From the NCBI GenBank assembly GCA_021234155.1, contig JAJEKV010000022.1, forward strand, positions 6,402,132-6,466,131: 64,000 nucleotides of DNA, written 5' to 3'. Made by a program: the position numbers and the translations under genes. Position 1 is the first letter of the stretch. Every line of letters starts with the position of its first letter. This document shows positions 22,157 to 35,190 of this stretch, piece by piece. Below the pieces are notes generated by a model that was not told the origin of the DNA, did not search any database, and worked only from the letters and a program-made list of their open reading frames with translations. The DNA comes from Isoetes taiwanensis (taxonomy: Eukaryota; Streptophyta; Lycopodiopsida; Isoetales; Isoetaceae).

Positions 22157-23712
22157 ATGGCTTCTTCATCTGTTGTGGGTCATATCACTCCATGTCGTGA
22201 TAGTGTTTTAACTTCTCAAAAGGTCTCTTCCGTGATTGCTAGTAGTTTTGTACCGATGCAGTTGGAATGTGGTTTTGTTGTGAGGTCTAGTGCTATCTTC
22301 AATCAGGGGAAGTACCCAGGGTTTCTTAGTAGAAACATGAGTCCAAGAAGATTGCTAGTTGTGGCAGCTAGTCCTCCAGTTGAGGATGTTGCTGTTAAAA
22401 CTGAACCCTTAACTAAAGAAGATCTTGTTGCATACCTTGCATCTGGATGTAAAGGGAAGGAAAACTGGAGAATTGGTACTGAGCATGAGAAGTTTGGGTT
22501 TGAACTTGATACTCTCAAGCCTGTAAATTATGATCAGATTTCACATTTGCTTGATGGTTTAGCAGAGCGTTTCAGTTGGGAAAGAGTAATGGAAGGAGAC
22601 AAAGTGATTGGCCTTAAACAGGATGGTCAAAGCGTGTCTCTGGAACCTGGTGGTCAGTTTGAGTTAAGTGGGGCACCTTTAAAGACATTGCATTAGACTT
22701 GTGCCGAAGTAAATTCACACTTATATCAGGTGAAGGCTGTGGCAGAAGAAATGCGCCTTGGATTCATGGGGATCGGATTCAATCCTAAGTGGTCCATCCA
22801 GAACATGCCTATTATGCCGAAGGGTAGATATGACATTATGCGGAACTACATGTCTAAAGTAGGCACTCTTGGTTTAGACATGATGTTCCGAACATGCACA
22901 GTGCAGGTTAATTTGGATTTTGAATCTGAAGAGGATATGGTGAAGAAGTTTAGAGTGGGACTAGCATTGCAGCCAATTGCAACAGCTGTATTTGCTAACT
23001 CACCATTTAAGGAAGGAAAACCCAATGGCTTTTTAAGTTACAGGAGCCATATTTGGACAGATGTAGACAAACACCGGACAGGCGATCTTCCATTTGTCTT
23101 TGACAGTGATTTTGGCTTTGAGAGTTCTGTGGATTATGCTTTAACAGTACCTATGTATTTTGTGTATCGTAATAAGCATTATATCGACTGCGCTAGCCTT
23201 TCATTCAATGAATCTATGCTTGAAAAGTTGCCAGGATTACCTGGTGAATTCCCTACTTTGAACGACTGGGAAAATAATTTGACAACCATCTTTCCTGAAG
23301 TCAGATTAAAAAGGTACTTGGAAATGAGAGGTGCAGATGGGGGTCCATGGAGGAGGTTATGCGCACTTCCAGCATTCTGGGTTGGCTTATTATATGATGA
23401 GACATCACTGAAGAGGCATTAGGTATAATTCAAGATTAGACTCAAAAAGAGCGAGCCATGCTTAGGAATAAGGTACCTCAAATGGGCTTAAAGACACCTT
23501 TTCGTGATGGACTTTTAAAGCATGTAGCCCAAGATGTCCTTGCAATTGCAAAAAAGGGACTTGAAAGAAGGGGATATAAAGAAGCCAGTTTTTTGAACGA
23601 AATTACTGAAATTGTGAAAACAGGTGTAACACCTGCAGAGAGACTTTTGGAGCTTTACAATGGCAAATGGGGCGGAAATGTTGATCCAGTATTTGAAGAA
23701 CTTCTGTATTAG
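22157..23712 (+). pseudogene. GSH1: Glutamate-cysteine ligase, chloroplastic: intronless broken copy
   Basis: GSH1 catalyses the ATP-dependent joining of glutamate and cysteine, the first and rate-limiting step of glutathione synthesis in plant plastids. The sequence covers a full-length protein: a serine-rich transit-peptide-like N-terminus, then [96 protein letters not shown] and the C-terminal DPVFEELLY. There are no introns, although this is a multi-exon gene in flowering plants, so it looks like a retrocopy. Lesions are a CAG-to-TAG stop at 22694-22696, a one-base deletion near 23411 that closes the frame at 23422, and a TGG-to-TAG stop at 23437-23439. The otherwise conserved frame indicates recent loss. 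No poly(A) tail is visible. Confidence 0.9.
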
Positions 23713-24616
23713 ATCTTGTCCTGTTATGGGCATATGATAGACATGTTCCACAAAAAGATGCCTGTATTGAAAGTAAATTGGCATTCACATTTTTGTTAAT
23801 AAGTGTAATCTAATGTTTGCTAATAATCCTTTTCTGCAATCAACTGTTTCAAGCTAGGAAAAGTCTGGGAACATGTTAGTTTATTGAAGAGTCTGAATTA
23901 AGGCAGAAAAACAATCAGTGCTGCTCACATATAAATTGTCCAAAAATAATATGGTGTTATTTTAAATGTAAATATGTCTTTTGTAATGTGGAACCATGGT
24001 GCATTACAACATGGAGGGTTGCTGGCTTGGCGACGTCCATAGCAGTATTGCAAACCTGCGTTGACTGAATGAAATGGACATCATCCATGAGATTGTTATA
24101 GAATAGAATAGAATAAAATAAAATGGCATAGAATGATTGCCAGATGCTGTGATCTCATGAATGCTCACTTGAAGAGCATTTTTGAATAGAATAGCTGCCA
24201 CAAGTCAAGTTTGCATTGGCCAAAGTCAAGAAACTTTCTTTCAGCCCAAATTCATAAATGATCGCCAGAAGATCATCCTTGATAGATTAACTGCCACATG
24301 ATATTCAGCCAAAATCCAAGATCCAAGAATGTTCACATGAAGGTCATTGCGGGCACATGTCATGTTTTCTTGGATAAAATCAAGAATAACATTTCCTAAA
24401 AACGTATAGACCATGCTCCATCGACGTTTTAGTTGTATTTTGCAGCTTACTGCAGATTGTTGATAATTCCACGTAACCACTATCAACGGCTCCCAAGGAG
24501 CCACTAATTTGTTGGTAAAAGATTGCCACATCACAGCCATTATTGAGCAGCAGTACAGACCACTCGTTCAAATATTCAAACCTCTATGGATATGGTTATT
24601 GGCTGTGGGGGCAACT

Positions 24617-27521
24617 ATGGCTGCGTCCTCGTCTTCATGGGTGCTAGCCAGAAGCATTGCCAACAAATTAGGAGTTTGCCATGGACCGGAATTTGGTTAT
24701 AGGAAACTGTATCAATTCTCATCGACGACTGTCCAGCTTAATGCAAGGGCAACTAGCGAAGTAGAGACTTCCATTTCAGCTGCAACTAGTACAAAGGGAA
24801 TCGTGCCTGATACAGAATGGTCCATCACTAAGGTATTTCAACCTTGAATTCTCTCATGGTTGTTGCCTTTGAAAATGTTGTAGAACCTGCTTATATGAGA
24901 AAAGTTGTCTCCATAATTTATCCCGTGATCTTAACTCTGTGAGAATATTTTTGGGGATACATAGTTACTGTCACTGACCTCGTCTAAGGAAATAGACTTT
25001 CTAGTATTGAGGCACTTGAAAGAATAATTTGATCTATGAACTCTACCTTAGCAGCCCAATAAGTTTCATGTTCAGGCTTAGCTGAAAGTTTCTTATCATC
25101 TAGTCTTTTCCTTGGAAACAGAGATATTTTCAGTTACTTGCCTTCAGTTATTTTTCTCTCCATGTCCAACCCTTCCCTCTCTATTGTGAGTTGGGATATT
25201 TTTGCATCTCCATCTTTTGCTATCTATTGAACAAAACAGATTTACCAATTCGTCTTTGAAGCAAAAGAAATCCTATCCTCTCACAGTTACAAACTCTGTG
25301 TTGATCCATCAGTCACATGTCAATTCTAATGTTCGTGAACCATGCATCACTTTTTCGCTAATTTCAAATTCGCATTATTATTGCAATCAAATTGTCCAAT
25401 GATTCAGCCGCACCTCAATACTATCCATCACCTTTGTTGCTAATCTCAAGTTAGCACTGATATTGTAATCAAGCTGTAAATGTGTAATAATACTGAAAAT
25501 TATAGGAGTTTAGGAAATACTCGAGAACTCAGGCATGGATCAGTGTAATCATTTCACTGAAATTTAGTAAACTGGTGGACTTACAAACATTATCTCTCAT
25601 CTTGTTTACCTTGCGATGACAGACATCATTTGGAACCATTGGTCTTACACTTGGCACAACCTTGCTTGGGTGAGTTCTGAGGATACTACAATATTGAATA
25701 TGATTAGCAGCACTCAAGGATGCACTATGCTTTCTGATAGGTACGGATTTGGGGCATATTTCACAATTCTACCTGGCTCAGAATGGTCAGCTCTAATGCT
25801 GACATATGGCTTCCCATTAGCCATTATAGGGATGGCTCTCAAGGTAATCATCATTGTGAGAGTACATGTTATTTATTTAATTATAGAGGGCATGCAAGAT
25901 ATAATTCTTCTTCTGATGTAATATGAGCTGGTCTTCCATCTGGCAGTATGCCGAGCTAAAACCAGTTCCCTGTATTACCTATACGGATGCCTATGCACTT
26001 CGCGATTCTCAAGCAACTCCTATACTTACTCAGGTACAACTTTTATTGTCATGTCTAGTAGGTCCATGTTAAGTTTCGTTAGACACATTTTCAATGGATT
26101 CTGGGTTGCTAAGAAACAAGTTGTTATATACTATATAATCTCTTCTCCATTTATAATGACAGTTCCAGGCCTCCTGTAATTTAACAGAGTTTGAACTTGT
26201 TAATGAAACATCCATCTAAAAGCTGTATTTACCTTACAATTCTAAGTAAATTAGCAAGTGATCTAAGAGAAGAAAGGAATGCTTTCAACACCAGGTTTTA
26301 TGAAACTTTCACATCAAATATCTGGTTTACACGGGGAAGGCATATTCAGGCTATGTGGACATGAAAATTGCTCTCAGAGGGAATTTTACAAGTTAAAGCG
26401 TCAGACAGATTCTTATAGGGGAGATTAGGGTTTTAATTTTGGTGATTGAAGTACTCAGATTATTTCTTTTAGGTACGCAATGATGTTACCAGGTATCGTT
26501 ATGGAGATGAACAACATCTTGAGGAAGCTTTGAAGAGAATATTTCGGTATGGTCAGGTACATCAACACTGTTCTGTTCGTCAACCAAAGTAACCAATTAG
26601 ATGCTAGATTGAGGAAATTAAGAAATGGCTCTAATAAGAACTCATTTTCCAGGGGGGAGGCATTCAACGTCGTTATGCCCCTATTCTGCAGTCAATCCGC
26701 GAGGAGGTATATCCACTTCCTTATTAAAGAAAGTTTATACAGCCTTCAATATGTATTATGAAGCATAGACCTCTGCAATGCAGGTTTGTAGACCTTCCTA
26801 ACATTTAGATAGTTCTTAATTAACAAACAAATGAGCCTATTCCTGGATGTTTATGACTCATTAGCTTGGCTCTTCAAAGAAGTGATGGTCCTGTCATGAC
26901 ATGAGATATGATTGTGTGAGATGCTCATATGGATAGGCGGCATTTTCTGAGATGGTATATGATAGAGCCTGATGAAAGGTTGATGTAGACAACCTTAAAA
27001 TAAAATTTATGCTGTCTGCCTGTAGCAATCATTATTCTAAATGTCAGTCAAAGTTTTCATTTGAATAAAAATGCGATGCTTGTCATTTGAAGATGTCATA
27101 GTCCAGATTCTAGTCAATTTTCATACAGTTATTACTTGTTTCTTCTCACATTTCAGTCCGTAGTGTCAAGCTAATGACGTACCCTATGTTTCCAGGTTAA
27201 TGAAACTGGAAAATATACATTAGTGCTTGTATTTGAGGCTAAAGCTCTCAAGGTTGAAGATTTCCAAGAGAGACAGGTCTGTATGTTGGGTCTATTACGT
27301 TTAAGAAACTGTAATGGAGCAGATATGTTGACTTCTTCCTTATGCAGGCTAAGTTCACTTCCTTTTTCGGACCTGGTGTGACAGCGGAAGTTGGTAAGTC
27401 CTGATTGCTGCATATCTAGACAAGTTGAAACCTGACAAAGCGTTCTTTGCTTGCAGTAACTCCAAGCGAAAATATATTTGAAGTGCGATTAGTTGCTGAC
27501 GGAGATCCCAAGGCTTCTTAA
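24617..27521 (+). CDS. DUF2854-type chloroplast membrane protein, copy A (9 exons)
   Basis: Exons at 24617-24832, 25623-25669, 25741-25843, 25947-26033, 26473-26556, 26653-26706, 27196-27276, 27348-27393 and 27457-27521. Every intron has GT-AG ends and the frame is kept throughout, giving 260 residues. A Ser/Ala-rich N-terminus suggests a plastid transit peptide. Two hydrophobic segments follow (about residues 73-96, TSFGTIGLTLGTTLLGYGFG, and about 101-121, SALMLTYGFPLAIIGMALK). The soluble part then reads YAELKPVPCITY, RYRYGDEQHLEEALKRIF, YTLVLVFEAKAL and FTSFFGPGVTAEV. This order matches the DUF2854 family of cyanobacterial and plastid proteins; its biochemical role is unknown to me. It lies about 0.9 kb after the GSH1 copy, which it may use as upstream sequence. 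Confidence 0.8.
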
Positions 27522-30500
27522 AACTCATCCGCTTGCACGTCATGTTTGATAGATTGCGAGCTCAATTTTCCGAGTTGTACATATATTTTTTAAGGAAAAT
27601 CATTATATCCACTTTGGTTCCTATTTATTTTCTGCTTCTAGCTGGCCGTCCGATTGGAGCATATCAAGCTAATCTAAAAATTTTAGCGTATTTGTTCATT
27701 GTTTATCAAGGCATCTGATGCAAATTCTTAATTGTTAGCCGTCTTCTACCTATCAAGTGCAACAGTCAGTTTTTTATATTCTTTGCTAATTCTTGGATTG
27801 TTAGCAGTGCAACATGGCAAGCATTCCATAGAGGTCTATAAGTGTCCCAAGGGAGACTTGAACACAATTTTGATATTCTTTCATACCAAGTGGTAGGCCA
27901 CCACATGGTATCCCATTGAACATTCTTTCATACCACATGGTAGCCTCCCATAGGATATATTATAGTCCCTAAGTGTCCCAAAAGAGACTTAAACATAAAA
28001 CCTTCTAATTGGAAACCCAAAGAAGTAACCACCAAACCACAAGGAGGGGACCAATGTAGTCACAGTTCTAAGCATGGATCTTCCATTGATGTTTCTTCTT
28101 TTGAAACCTAGTTCTTGCAAGATCTTACTGATTTTTTATTCTTGAATGCGGTGTTAAAGCTTGAAACGAATTTTCATTAAGTCTACTCTCTTAGTTTGGA
28201 TTGCAAGACCTCTTCAAGAGAACCAAGAGCTTTTCTAAAACAAGATGCGAGGTTGCTTTCATGAAATTCATGAAGTAATATGTTGGATTCGATGTAGTTG
28301 GAAGTGTTGTGTTCATGACATTTTTTTGGACCATGTTGAACTCAATACAAACAAAATCATTCACATTTTAAACGACATCTTAAACTAAGTGCAAACAAAG
28401 GCAAGCTTTTAAAAACAAAGCTCTAACATAAATACATTTAACATTTACAAAGAAATTTATGTGGCGGGCGCCTTGTATGAACATTCTCTTTTAAAACTCC
28501 CATACATTTAAGAAAGTGAATTGTCTGGAGGGATATTGCGGTGACCAAGCATACATTTCCATGTACCAACTCATTATGATTAAGATTATGTTAAGTAGCA
28601 ACCAAGGAAATATTTCCATGTACCAACCCAATAACAAATTCGGATTATGCCTAGTAGTGACGGATGCATGCTAGTCTAGTTTAAGAACAGACATGAGTTG
28701 AACCTATGCTATTTGCCTTGCGTGCTGGTGCCTATTAGACTAGAGAGGTTCAGTTTATAGCAATAATAGCACTCTGATTATTGAGTGTCCTATAATAGTT
28801 CAACGAAAAAGTTAGCAGGTTGAAATCCAAAGTTTTGTCTTTTGTAATAAATTTGGAAAATCTCCAATTTTGAACGGGTTTCAAAGCTGCAGATCCGGCA
28901 ATACCAACTCGAGGGTTACGTTATTTGGGTGCAGGATATAATTGCAAGCCCAAGGGTCGTTCATATGACACATAGTAGTTGCCGGGGACCAATAGGGTTG
29001 CTTTAAGAAATGGCAACAATACTACACTACGAGGCTGCAATGTTTATAACTAGCATATTACTTAGAACCTTAGTCAGGTATCAAATCGATTTGACCTAGA
29101 AAGTGTAGTGGTGCCAATTTTGCACTAAGGAATGCCAATATCAACTAGTGTCTTGCAGTCACGTACGCTCTTTCTCTCTTTTTGGTGGGCATAAAAGATC
29201 AAATTCTCCATCTTTCAAATGAGCCAAAAATACATTTGTTAAAACTGCACCTTAACCTTATATGGCAAATTTGTAGATGCGGGTTTTCCCTTCTAAACAC
29301 CCAAAATGTCCCATCACTTCGCCTTCCAAACCTACTATGTCAAACTCGGAAACCTTGGGCACAATGGTAGGCTTTCAAAGGGTCTTTTACCTTAACTCGT
29401 GAACCTACCACTGCCTAATACCTCTGCACACTACAAAGTACTCTATGATCTTTTGAGTTATGATCTTTTGAGTTTGTCATCATTGTGGTCCCTCCAGTGG
29501 ATTGCATATTTCCTAGCAACAAATATCGATAGGAAGCTCATTCAAAATTTATTAAATATAAGGAAGAGTTCTGTATGTTCCAAAAGAATACCTGTTTTCT
29601 TCATGAGCTTGTCCACATCTTTGAATGCCATATTAAAGAAGCTAGGGTTCTAATCAGCAATTGCCATCTAAGGGGCAATTTATATTACATAGTCGTCCGT
29701 TTGCAGCTTATGCAAAAGGTGATCAATCATATGCATTCCACTCGCATAAACATTGCAGTATGTAGTAGTCCTTTTGCAGCCAATGCAAGGCATGATCAAT
29801 CATATGCATTCCACTCGCACAAACATTTAGAAGCAGCCACATAACATGTCCTCTAGTATAGGCAATATTTTTAATGAGCATTGCAGCTCATGCTCTTTAA
29901 TTCCTCCTACAACATGCTATGGCCCTTTATCCCTTTTCACAGTGTCATTGGCTCAGCCATCTCAAAACTAGGTCCCACTAATTTCCTGACACGGGATCAC
30001 ACATAGACAGGGTATATGGTAGACATTGGTTTCCCTTCATATTTTCCTCAAAAAATGCATATGTAATTTATGGCAATCTTCTCTCTAATATTGAAAGCTT
30101 GGCTTGCTTTCATGTTAGTGTTGCCAAGAATATGGTACAATAACTTCTCTTGCATCCCATAGTTAGTTTAATTCAGTCTCAATAACTGCCCTCAAATCTT
30201 GAGATCTGAAAATCTCTATTGAAAACCATACCATTTCCTAGTTGAGTAGTTTCTGACACTAGTTGCAGCTTTGACCATAAATGCCTACCATGCATGATGC
30301 TCATTCAACCAACGGTGATATCCACTCTTCTTTCGGAAGCATCACTTACATTTCGTTATCTCACCTGTTCAACAAAGCATCATGCTTCAAAAACTAATAA
30401 TAAGAAATTATACAGACCAAGACTGGCCATCGTCGAAATCTGCTCGGTTAGCTTTGAAGGCTGCTCCTTCCTTAGAGGAGTTAATAACTGTGGACTTAAT

Positions 30501-31438
30501 TCTGACTTATCTCCTTTACCACTCCTGCCAAATCGGTTCTCAACAAACCGCCAACGAAATAAGCTGCAGTGGCCGATTTTTATGAAGCCTCCAAGAACCC
30601 CAACAAAATAAACTCTATCTTTTGTACCTAACAGATTGTTATGCGTGCCTAATTTTTATAATCTCACACTACAAGCAGAGCAATAGGGTAAAAAAACAAA
30701 AGGATTTTATTTTCCTGAGCTAAATCGATTGATATGGTTTTCATAAGAAAAAGGCACAACTCTTGCCTGAATCGATATTCCCTCATATTTTATAACTCAC
30801 CTCAAAAAAGCGACCTCCATAATTAAAGCAGACCGGCCTCCCTTTGCAAGAAGCGGTGCTCCCAAATCTAGTGATCTTCCTAGCCCTAAATGCGGACGAC
30901 AAGCCCAGAGCTTCAAATTTGGTCAAGCTTCCTAGCCCCGAATCAGGATAGTAGTGCCAGATTCCATGTAATGGCTATGTCGATGGATGCTTGCCCATGG
31001 GTTTTCGCCAAGGCAGTTTGCCTTGCCCTCGAAGAAGAAACCACATCGCCTTCCTCTCGAAGAAACATCAATTTGGCAGTGATACAAAAAATCTCGGACG
31101 GGGCATTCTTCCCTAAAATTTTATTTGCACATACGTTAATGACACGGGATGCTTCAAAACAAATTAGCGTCAAATAAATAGTATCAAACAAAAAGAGATT
31201 GGATTATATATGAGTGATAATTTGAATTCTCTAAATCTTATAGCACCCAATTTTTGTAACATGTCATGCAAGTGTTGCTAACGTTAGACCCTTTTGCACT
31301 ATCTCAAAAAGGACCCTTTTTGGTTCAAAAATGATAGCTGCAAGATGATAGCTTAATCTGAGCAATCCATAGTTGAAAAAAATTTACTTGAGGGACGTCA
31401 CTAAAATAAAATCTTAGCTTTGAAGATATAATGTGAAA
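27522..31438. other. Spacer downstream of DUF2854 copy A
   Basis: No gene. Contains a local duplicated phrase (TTTCATACCA-GTGGTA, about 27888 and 27932) and a degenerate version of the GC palindrome found in copy B (28449-28490). A near-repeat AATCATATGCATTCCACTCGCA occurs twice at about 29723 and 29798. Short ORFs are not conserved beyond what the recent duplication explains. Confidence 0.5.
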
Positions 31439-31764
31439 GGGTGAAAGCATGCTAGAGTGTACCATCTAAAGTTCTTTTTTTGGGAGTGCGAAACTACCCG
31501 GAAAAGTAGCCAAGACCTGGGTAACGGGAACTTGCATTTATGTCTCAATAAACAATAAGTTTGAGAGTTGATTCTTTCATTTTAGTCTCTAATAGTATTG
31601 TTATCCTCTAATACTATAAATTGGCATGTTATTGACCTTCAATTCAAAATTTTTTGGACTTATTTTAATAGAAAGAAGAAACATAAAGTACAGTTTTTTA
31701 AAAGTACCCAGTGTAGGTACTTTTGAGGGTTCCAAAAGTGGTACACCGTAGCATGCTTTCACCC
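31439..31764. mobile_element. MITE with GGGTGAAAGCATGCTA ends, copy 1
   Basis: 326 bp. The inverted termini begin GGGTGAAAGCATGCTA, with the similarity continuing about 25 bases to GTGTACCA. Flanked by GAAA at 31435-31438 and 31765-31768, a 4-bp target duplication. Inner inverted words (AAGTACC / GGTACTT) occur near the right end. No coding capacity. Confidence 0.85.
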
Positions 31765-32148
31765 GAAAAATAAATCAATGCTCACCTGAATCTCAATGGA
31801 GCATTCCAGGTTCAAGCAAAGCTCAAAAGTCAGAACCCTACAGATCAGATGTCGCACAAAATTTTTTGTTGTCGATCCCCTGCCATAGCAAATGGAATTC
31901 ATTAAACATTTGCTAGCCTTAACCACGCGTCCCCCATCAAATCCATCCAACATGCACCGTCTTCAAAAGATTTTGCATTTGAAAACCATATTCAATCCCC
32001 ATGCACGGTATTTCAGTATTTTGCATTTATAATCATGAGAAAAGCCCCCAAAATCTTAGTGATTGAACTTGGAAAAAAATTCCAAAAAATTTCTCACTTG
32101 CTGAAAAAACCATATCTAAACAATAGACATGGAAAAAGGTCATTTTTG

Positions 32149-32514
32149 GGTTGCCCCTAAGGGGCAAGCCCTTGTTGAGGTGGGTTTATGGCATATGCTA
32201 GGTGGTATATGCCAATATATACCAGAATATGCCAATGACCGCTAAAACCCATCATAGGTCGTAAATGATCGGTTGCCTTTTGTTGCTGGGAGAAGAGCGT
32301 CGAAAGGGGAAACCGGTGCTCGCTCCTTGCTCGAGGCTGCCCTCAGAACCTAGTCCCCATGTCGCCGTTGCCCAAATTTTTGCCGCATATTCATACTGGG
32401 GGAAAGGCCATCGGACCACCCAGTTATTGCCCTTGATTCAAAGACTCGGTCGGCCAGAAGAAGCTCCCTTATTTTTCCTTGATTCATCTTGCTTCCCGAA
32501 TTATGGTCGCTCGC
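32149..32514. other. Spacer between duplication copy A and the aspartate kinase relic
   Basis: No gene seen. A GCATATGCTAGGTGGTATATGCC palindrome-like stretch is at about 32189-32212, and TTGCCCCTAAGGGGCAA is a perfect short palindrome at about 32151-32168. Confidence 0.4.
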
Positions 32515-34871
32515 AATGGCACTGCCAGTAGCTTCTAACCCACATTGCCCGGTTCCCCCATTTGTCGACTTTTAAGTAGCCATCCCGCCTTAGATTTCGT
32601 GGTGCCCATTAAAAATAGCGACTTGGGTATCGAATATCGTTGAGCTCAATGTTTTGATTAAGGATAGGCAAGGGCATGCCGAACTCGTGTGTGTGAGAAG
32701 TCTAAGGGATGTATCGAGAAATCACCGTGCTAGGCGAGCGATTTGGAAACACAACCCGGAAGTACCTAACCTTCACCGAGGAGCTAACTTGTGTTATGAA
32801 GTTTGGTGGCTCGTCTCGGCATCCAGCCGACAGAATGAAAGAGGTGGCTAATTTGATTTCCGGCTTTCCAAATGATGAAATGATGACATGGACCTACATT
32901 TTTGTTTCTTGAGTTTGCAAGCATTTGTACATCGCTTGTCAACATGACATCTTTGCTTTTCGATTTAGCACGAGATTATCGTTTCTAGAGATGAATAACA
33001 AGACCATTCTACCTATTTCATAGGCCGGAACTCGCAATTAACTGTGGAGTTGGGAATTCGCACAATTGGGGAACTTCATGTTGTGAAGGATCTACACTTA
33101 CGGTATTTACTTTGTCGATGAGTTTTATCATCACGCTCATGTTACTTGACATGTTGCCTTGTTGATATTGTTTGCTTAATCAATCTGCGATCGCCGTAGG
33201 CGAAGCTTGGGATTAGTGTCAATGTAATTTCAGGTAAGTTCCATGGTTTAAAGTTTATGAACATCCTAACTGCTGATGAAGTTTTTTGGTCCAACACAAT
33301 CAGTATAGGTCTCATTGAAGAGTTGGAAGGGCTTCTTAAAGGCATTTCTTTGATGAAAGAGTTAACAAACCACACAAAGGATTATCTTGTTTCTTTTGGT
33401 GAGCTGAATGTCTTCAAGAATTTTGCAAACATATTTGAACAAGCTTGGACTCAAGTCAAAGCGGGTCTTTAATCTAAATGCATAGAAACGTTATGATTAT
33501 AAATGTCTTTGTGACTCATGGAAGGCTTTTTAGTATGATGCACCGGATATAGGATTTGTTACCACGGATGATTTTATGAATGCCGATATCCTCGAAGATG
33601 CTTACCCGGCCTTAGCAAAGGCATTACTTGATAAACGGAATAATGAACCCGCAATTCCTATAATCCTTTGGATTCGGGTATTATTATTTATCGAGAGTGT
33701 CGGAAAAGTTATATGTAACTGTAGGGTAGTTCAAATTCATCGGCTTTTACTTGGTCCCATAGGAAAGAACACAGGTGCAATAACCACCCTAGGCGAGAGG
33801 TGGAAGTGATTTAACCTAAACGCTTTAGGGAGAGCTCTTGGGCTAAGGGAAATCCGTGTAAGTTCCTAATGTGGCTGCTCAATGCTTTCATCCCATTTCT
33901 TTGGACTAAAGCTTTACCTTTTAGGTCCGGAAAGATGTAGATGGCGTGCTTACCGCTTGATCCAAATATACATTCAAATGCATTGCCGATTGCCATTTCT
34001 AACTTTTGATGAAGGCTGCAGAACTTGCATACTTCGATTGCTCAGTACAAGCATATACTTTTTTCTCTCTACATATTCAGGTTTTTCTTTCTTCTTCTTC
34101 TTTTTTTAAGTTAATTAAGCGGGTCAATAGGGTTTTGCACCGCAATCAATGAGGCCGACAAGAGAGGCAAATATCCCTCGTCCTGTGTCAAGAATTCTTA
34201 CAAAACCCTTGCAATTTGGGACACTTATAACAAAAACAAGAGACTTGAGCAAGGTTTGTTTTCACGCAATGGTACCAATCCACATACTCGGATGCCTTAT
34301 TTTGGGTAAAATCATGCGGTCACTTCTTACAAGCATTGTACTCAAGTCCAACATTGACACTTTGTTGGATATTGGGCACCCCGCATGTTGGGGCATTACG
34401 GATTTCTTGCAAAGGTATGGTCCGTTTGGCTTGCGGTTATCTTATTCATCTACTTAGGAAAGAAAAACGTAATGGCAATACGTGAAAGACAATAAAGGCT
34501 TATGTTTATGGCGATGAATGATTGCACATGCTTAGTTAGCGCCAGGGATGACAATGACAAAGAAGAAGTGTAAAAGAAAATTATGTCAAATGCTAGATGG
34601 TAAACATGGGAGAATGCTATTAAATGCAGAAATACATGGTCTTCTGGCTAACTATTCTCAAATGCATGATACAAATTGTTCTTAAAAAATGTCTAAAATC
34701 TGCTTTATGTTTTCCAGGTTTTTCAAGTCTTTCAGGAGTTTGGTATATCTGTTGATGTTGTTGCAACAAGTTTAAGTCAACATCTCATTGACTCTCGATC
34801 CAATCAAAACTTGGGACAGAGAGTTTGTTCATCTTGTTAGCAATAATTTAGGTGTTCTCTTTTTGGTGTTG
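32515..34871 (+). pseudogene. Aspartate kinase, decayed multi-exon gene fragment
   Basis: Aspartate kinase phosphorylates aspartate in plastids, opening the lysine/threonine/methionine pathway. Conserved pieces in order: ELTCVMKFGGSS and RMKEVANLI (32775-32870, the ATP-site region), IEELEGLLKGISLMKELT and DYLVSFGE (33312-33405), DIGFVTTDDFMNADILEDAYPA (33545-33610), GAITTLGE, GLREI, RKDVDGV (about 33928-33950), LTFDEG, SMRPTREANIP (34147-34180), LITKTRDLSK (34223-34255), LTSIVLKSN (34327-34355) and FGISVDVVATS (34741-34773, ACT domain). Frameshifts and stops break it. The stretch GTGTAAGTTCC...TTTTAG between GLREI and KDVDGV is an unspliced intron, so this is a DNA-level copy, not a retrocopy. 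It stops in the ACT region where duplication copy B begins. Confidence 0.8.
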
Positions 34872-35190
34872 TTATATGATGAGACATCACTGGAAGAGGC
34901 ATTAGGTATAATTCAAGATTGGACTCAAAAAGAGCGAGCCATGCTTAGGAATAAGGTACCTCAAATGGGCTTAAAGACGCCTTTTCGTGATGGACTTTTA
35001 AAGCATGTAGCCCAAGATGTCCTTGCAATTGCAAAAGGGGACTTGAAAGAAGGGGATATAAAAGAAGCCGCTTTTTGAGTAAATTACCGAATTAGAAAAA
35101 AAAGTAACACCTGCAGAGAAACTTTGGAGCTTTACAATGGCAAATGGGGCTAAAATGTTGATCCAAAGATTTGAAGAACTTCAGATTAGA
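34872..35190 (+). pseudogene. GSH1: GSH1 3' fragment carried in duplication copy B
   Basis: Encodes the last part of glutamate-cysteine ligase: [53 protein letters not shown]. At the positions where copy A has a one-base deletion and a TAG stop, this copy still has the ancestral bases (CTGGAAGAG and GATTGGACT). It has its own later lesions: a lost base around 35035 (AAAAGGGGACTT) and a stop soon after AAF at about 35078, then further indels near 35120. The two copies therefore decayed independently after the duplication. Confidence 0.85.

Larger units (their letters stand above)
23390..32148. repeat. Segmental duplication, copy A
   Basis: Nearly identical, apart from scattered substitutions and indels, to 34872-45881. 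It starts inside the GSH1 copy (ATGATGAGACATCACTG) and ends at GGTCATTTTTG. It includes the GSH1 3' end, a DUF2854-type gene and 4.6 kb of downstream spacer with one MITE. Because the whole GSH1 copy continues upstream only here, this is the likely source copy. Confidence 0.9.

Noticed and set aside
24500-24616. Upstream extension of the DUF2854 first exon
   Set aside because: The open frame continues upstream of 24617, but the ATG at 24617 gives a typical transit peptide start and is conserved in copy B at 36123.
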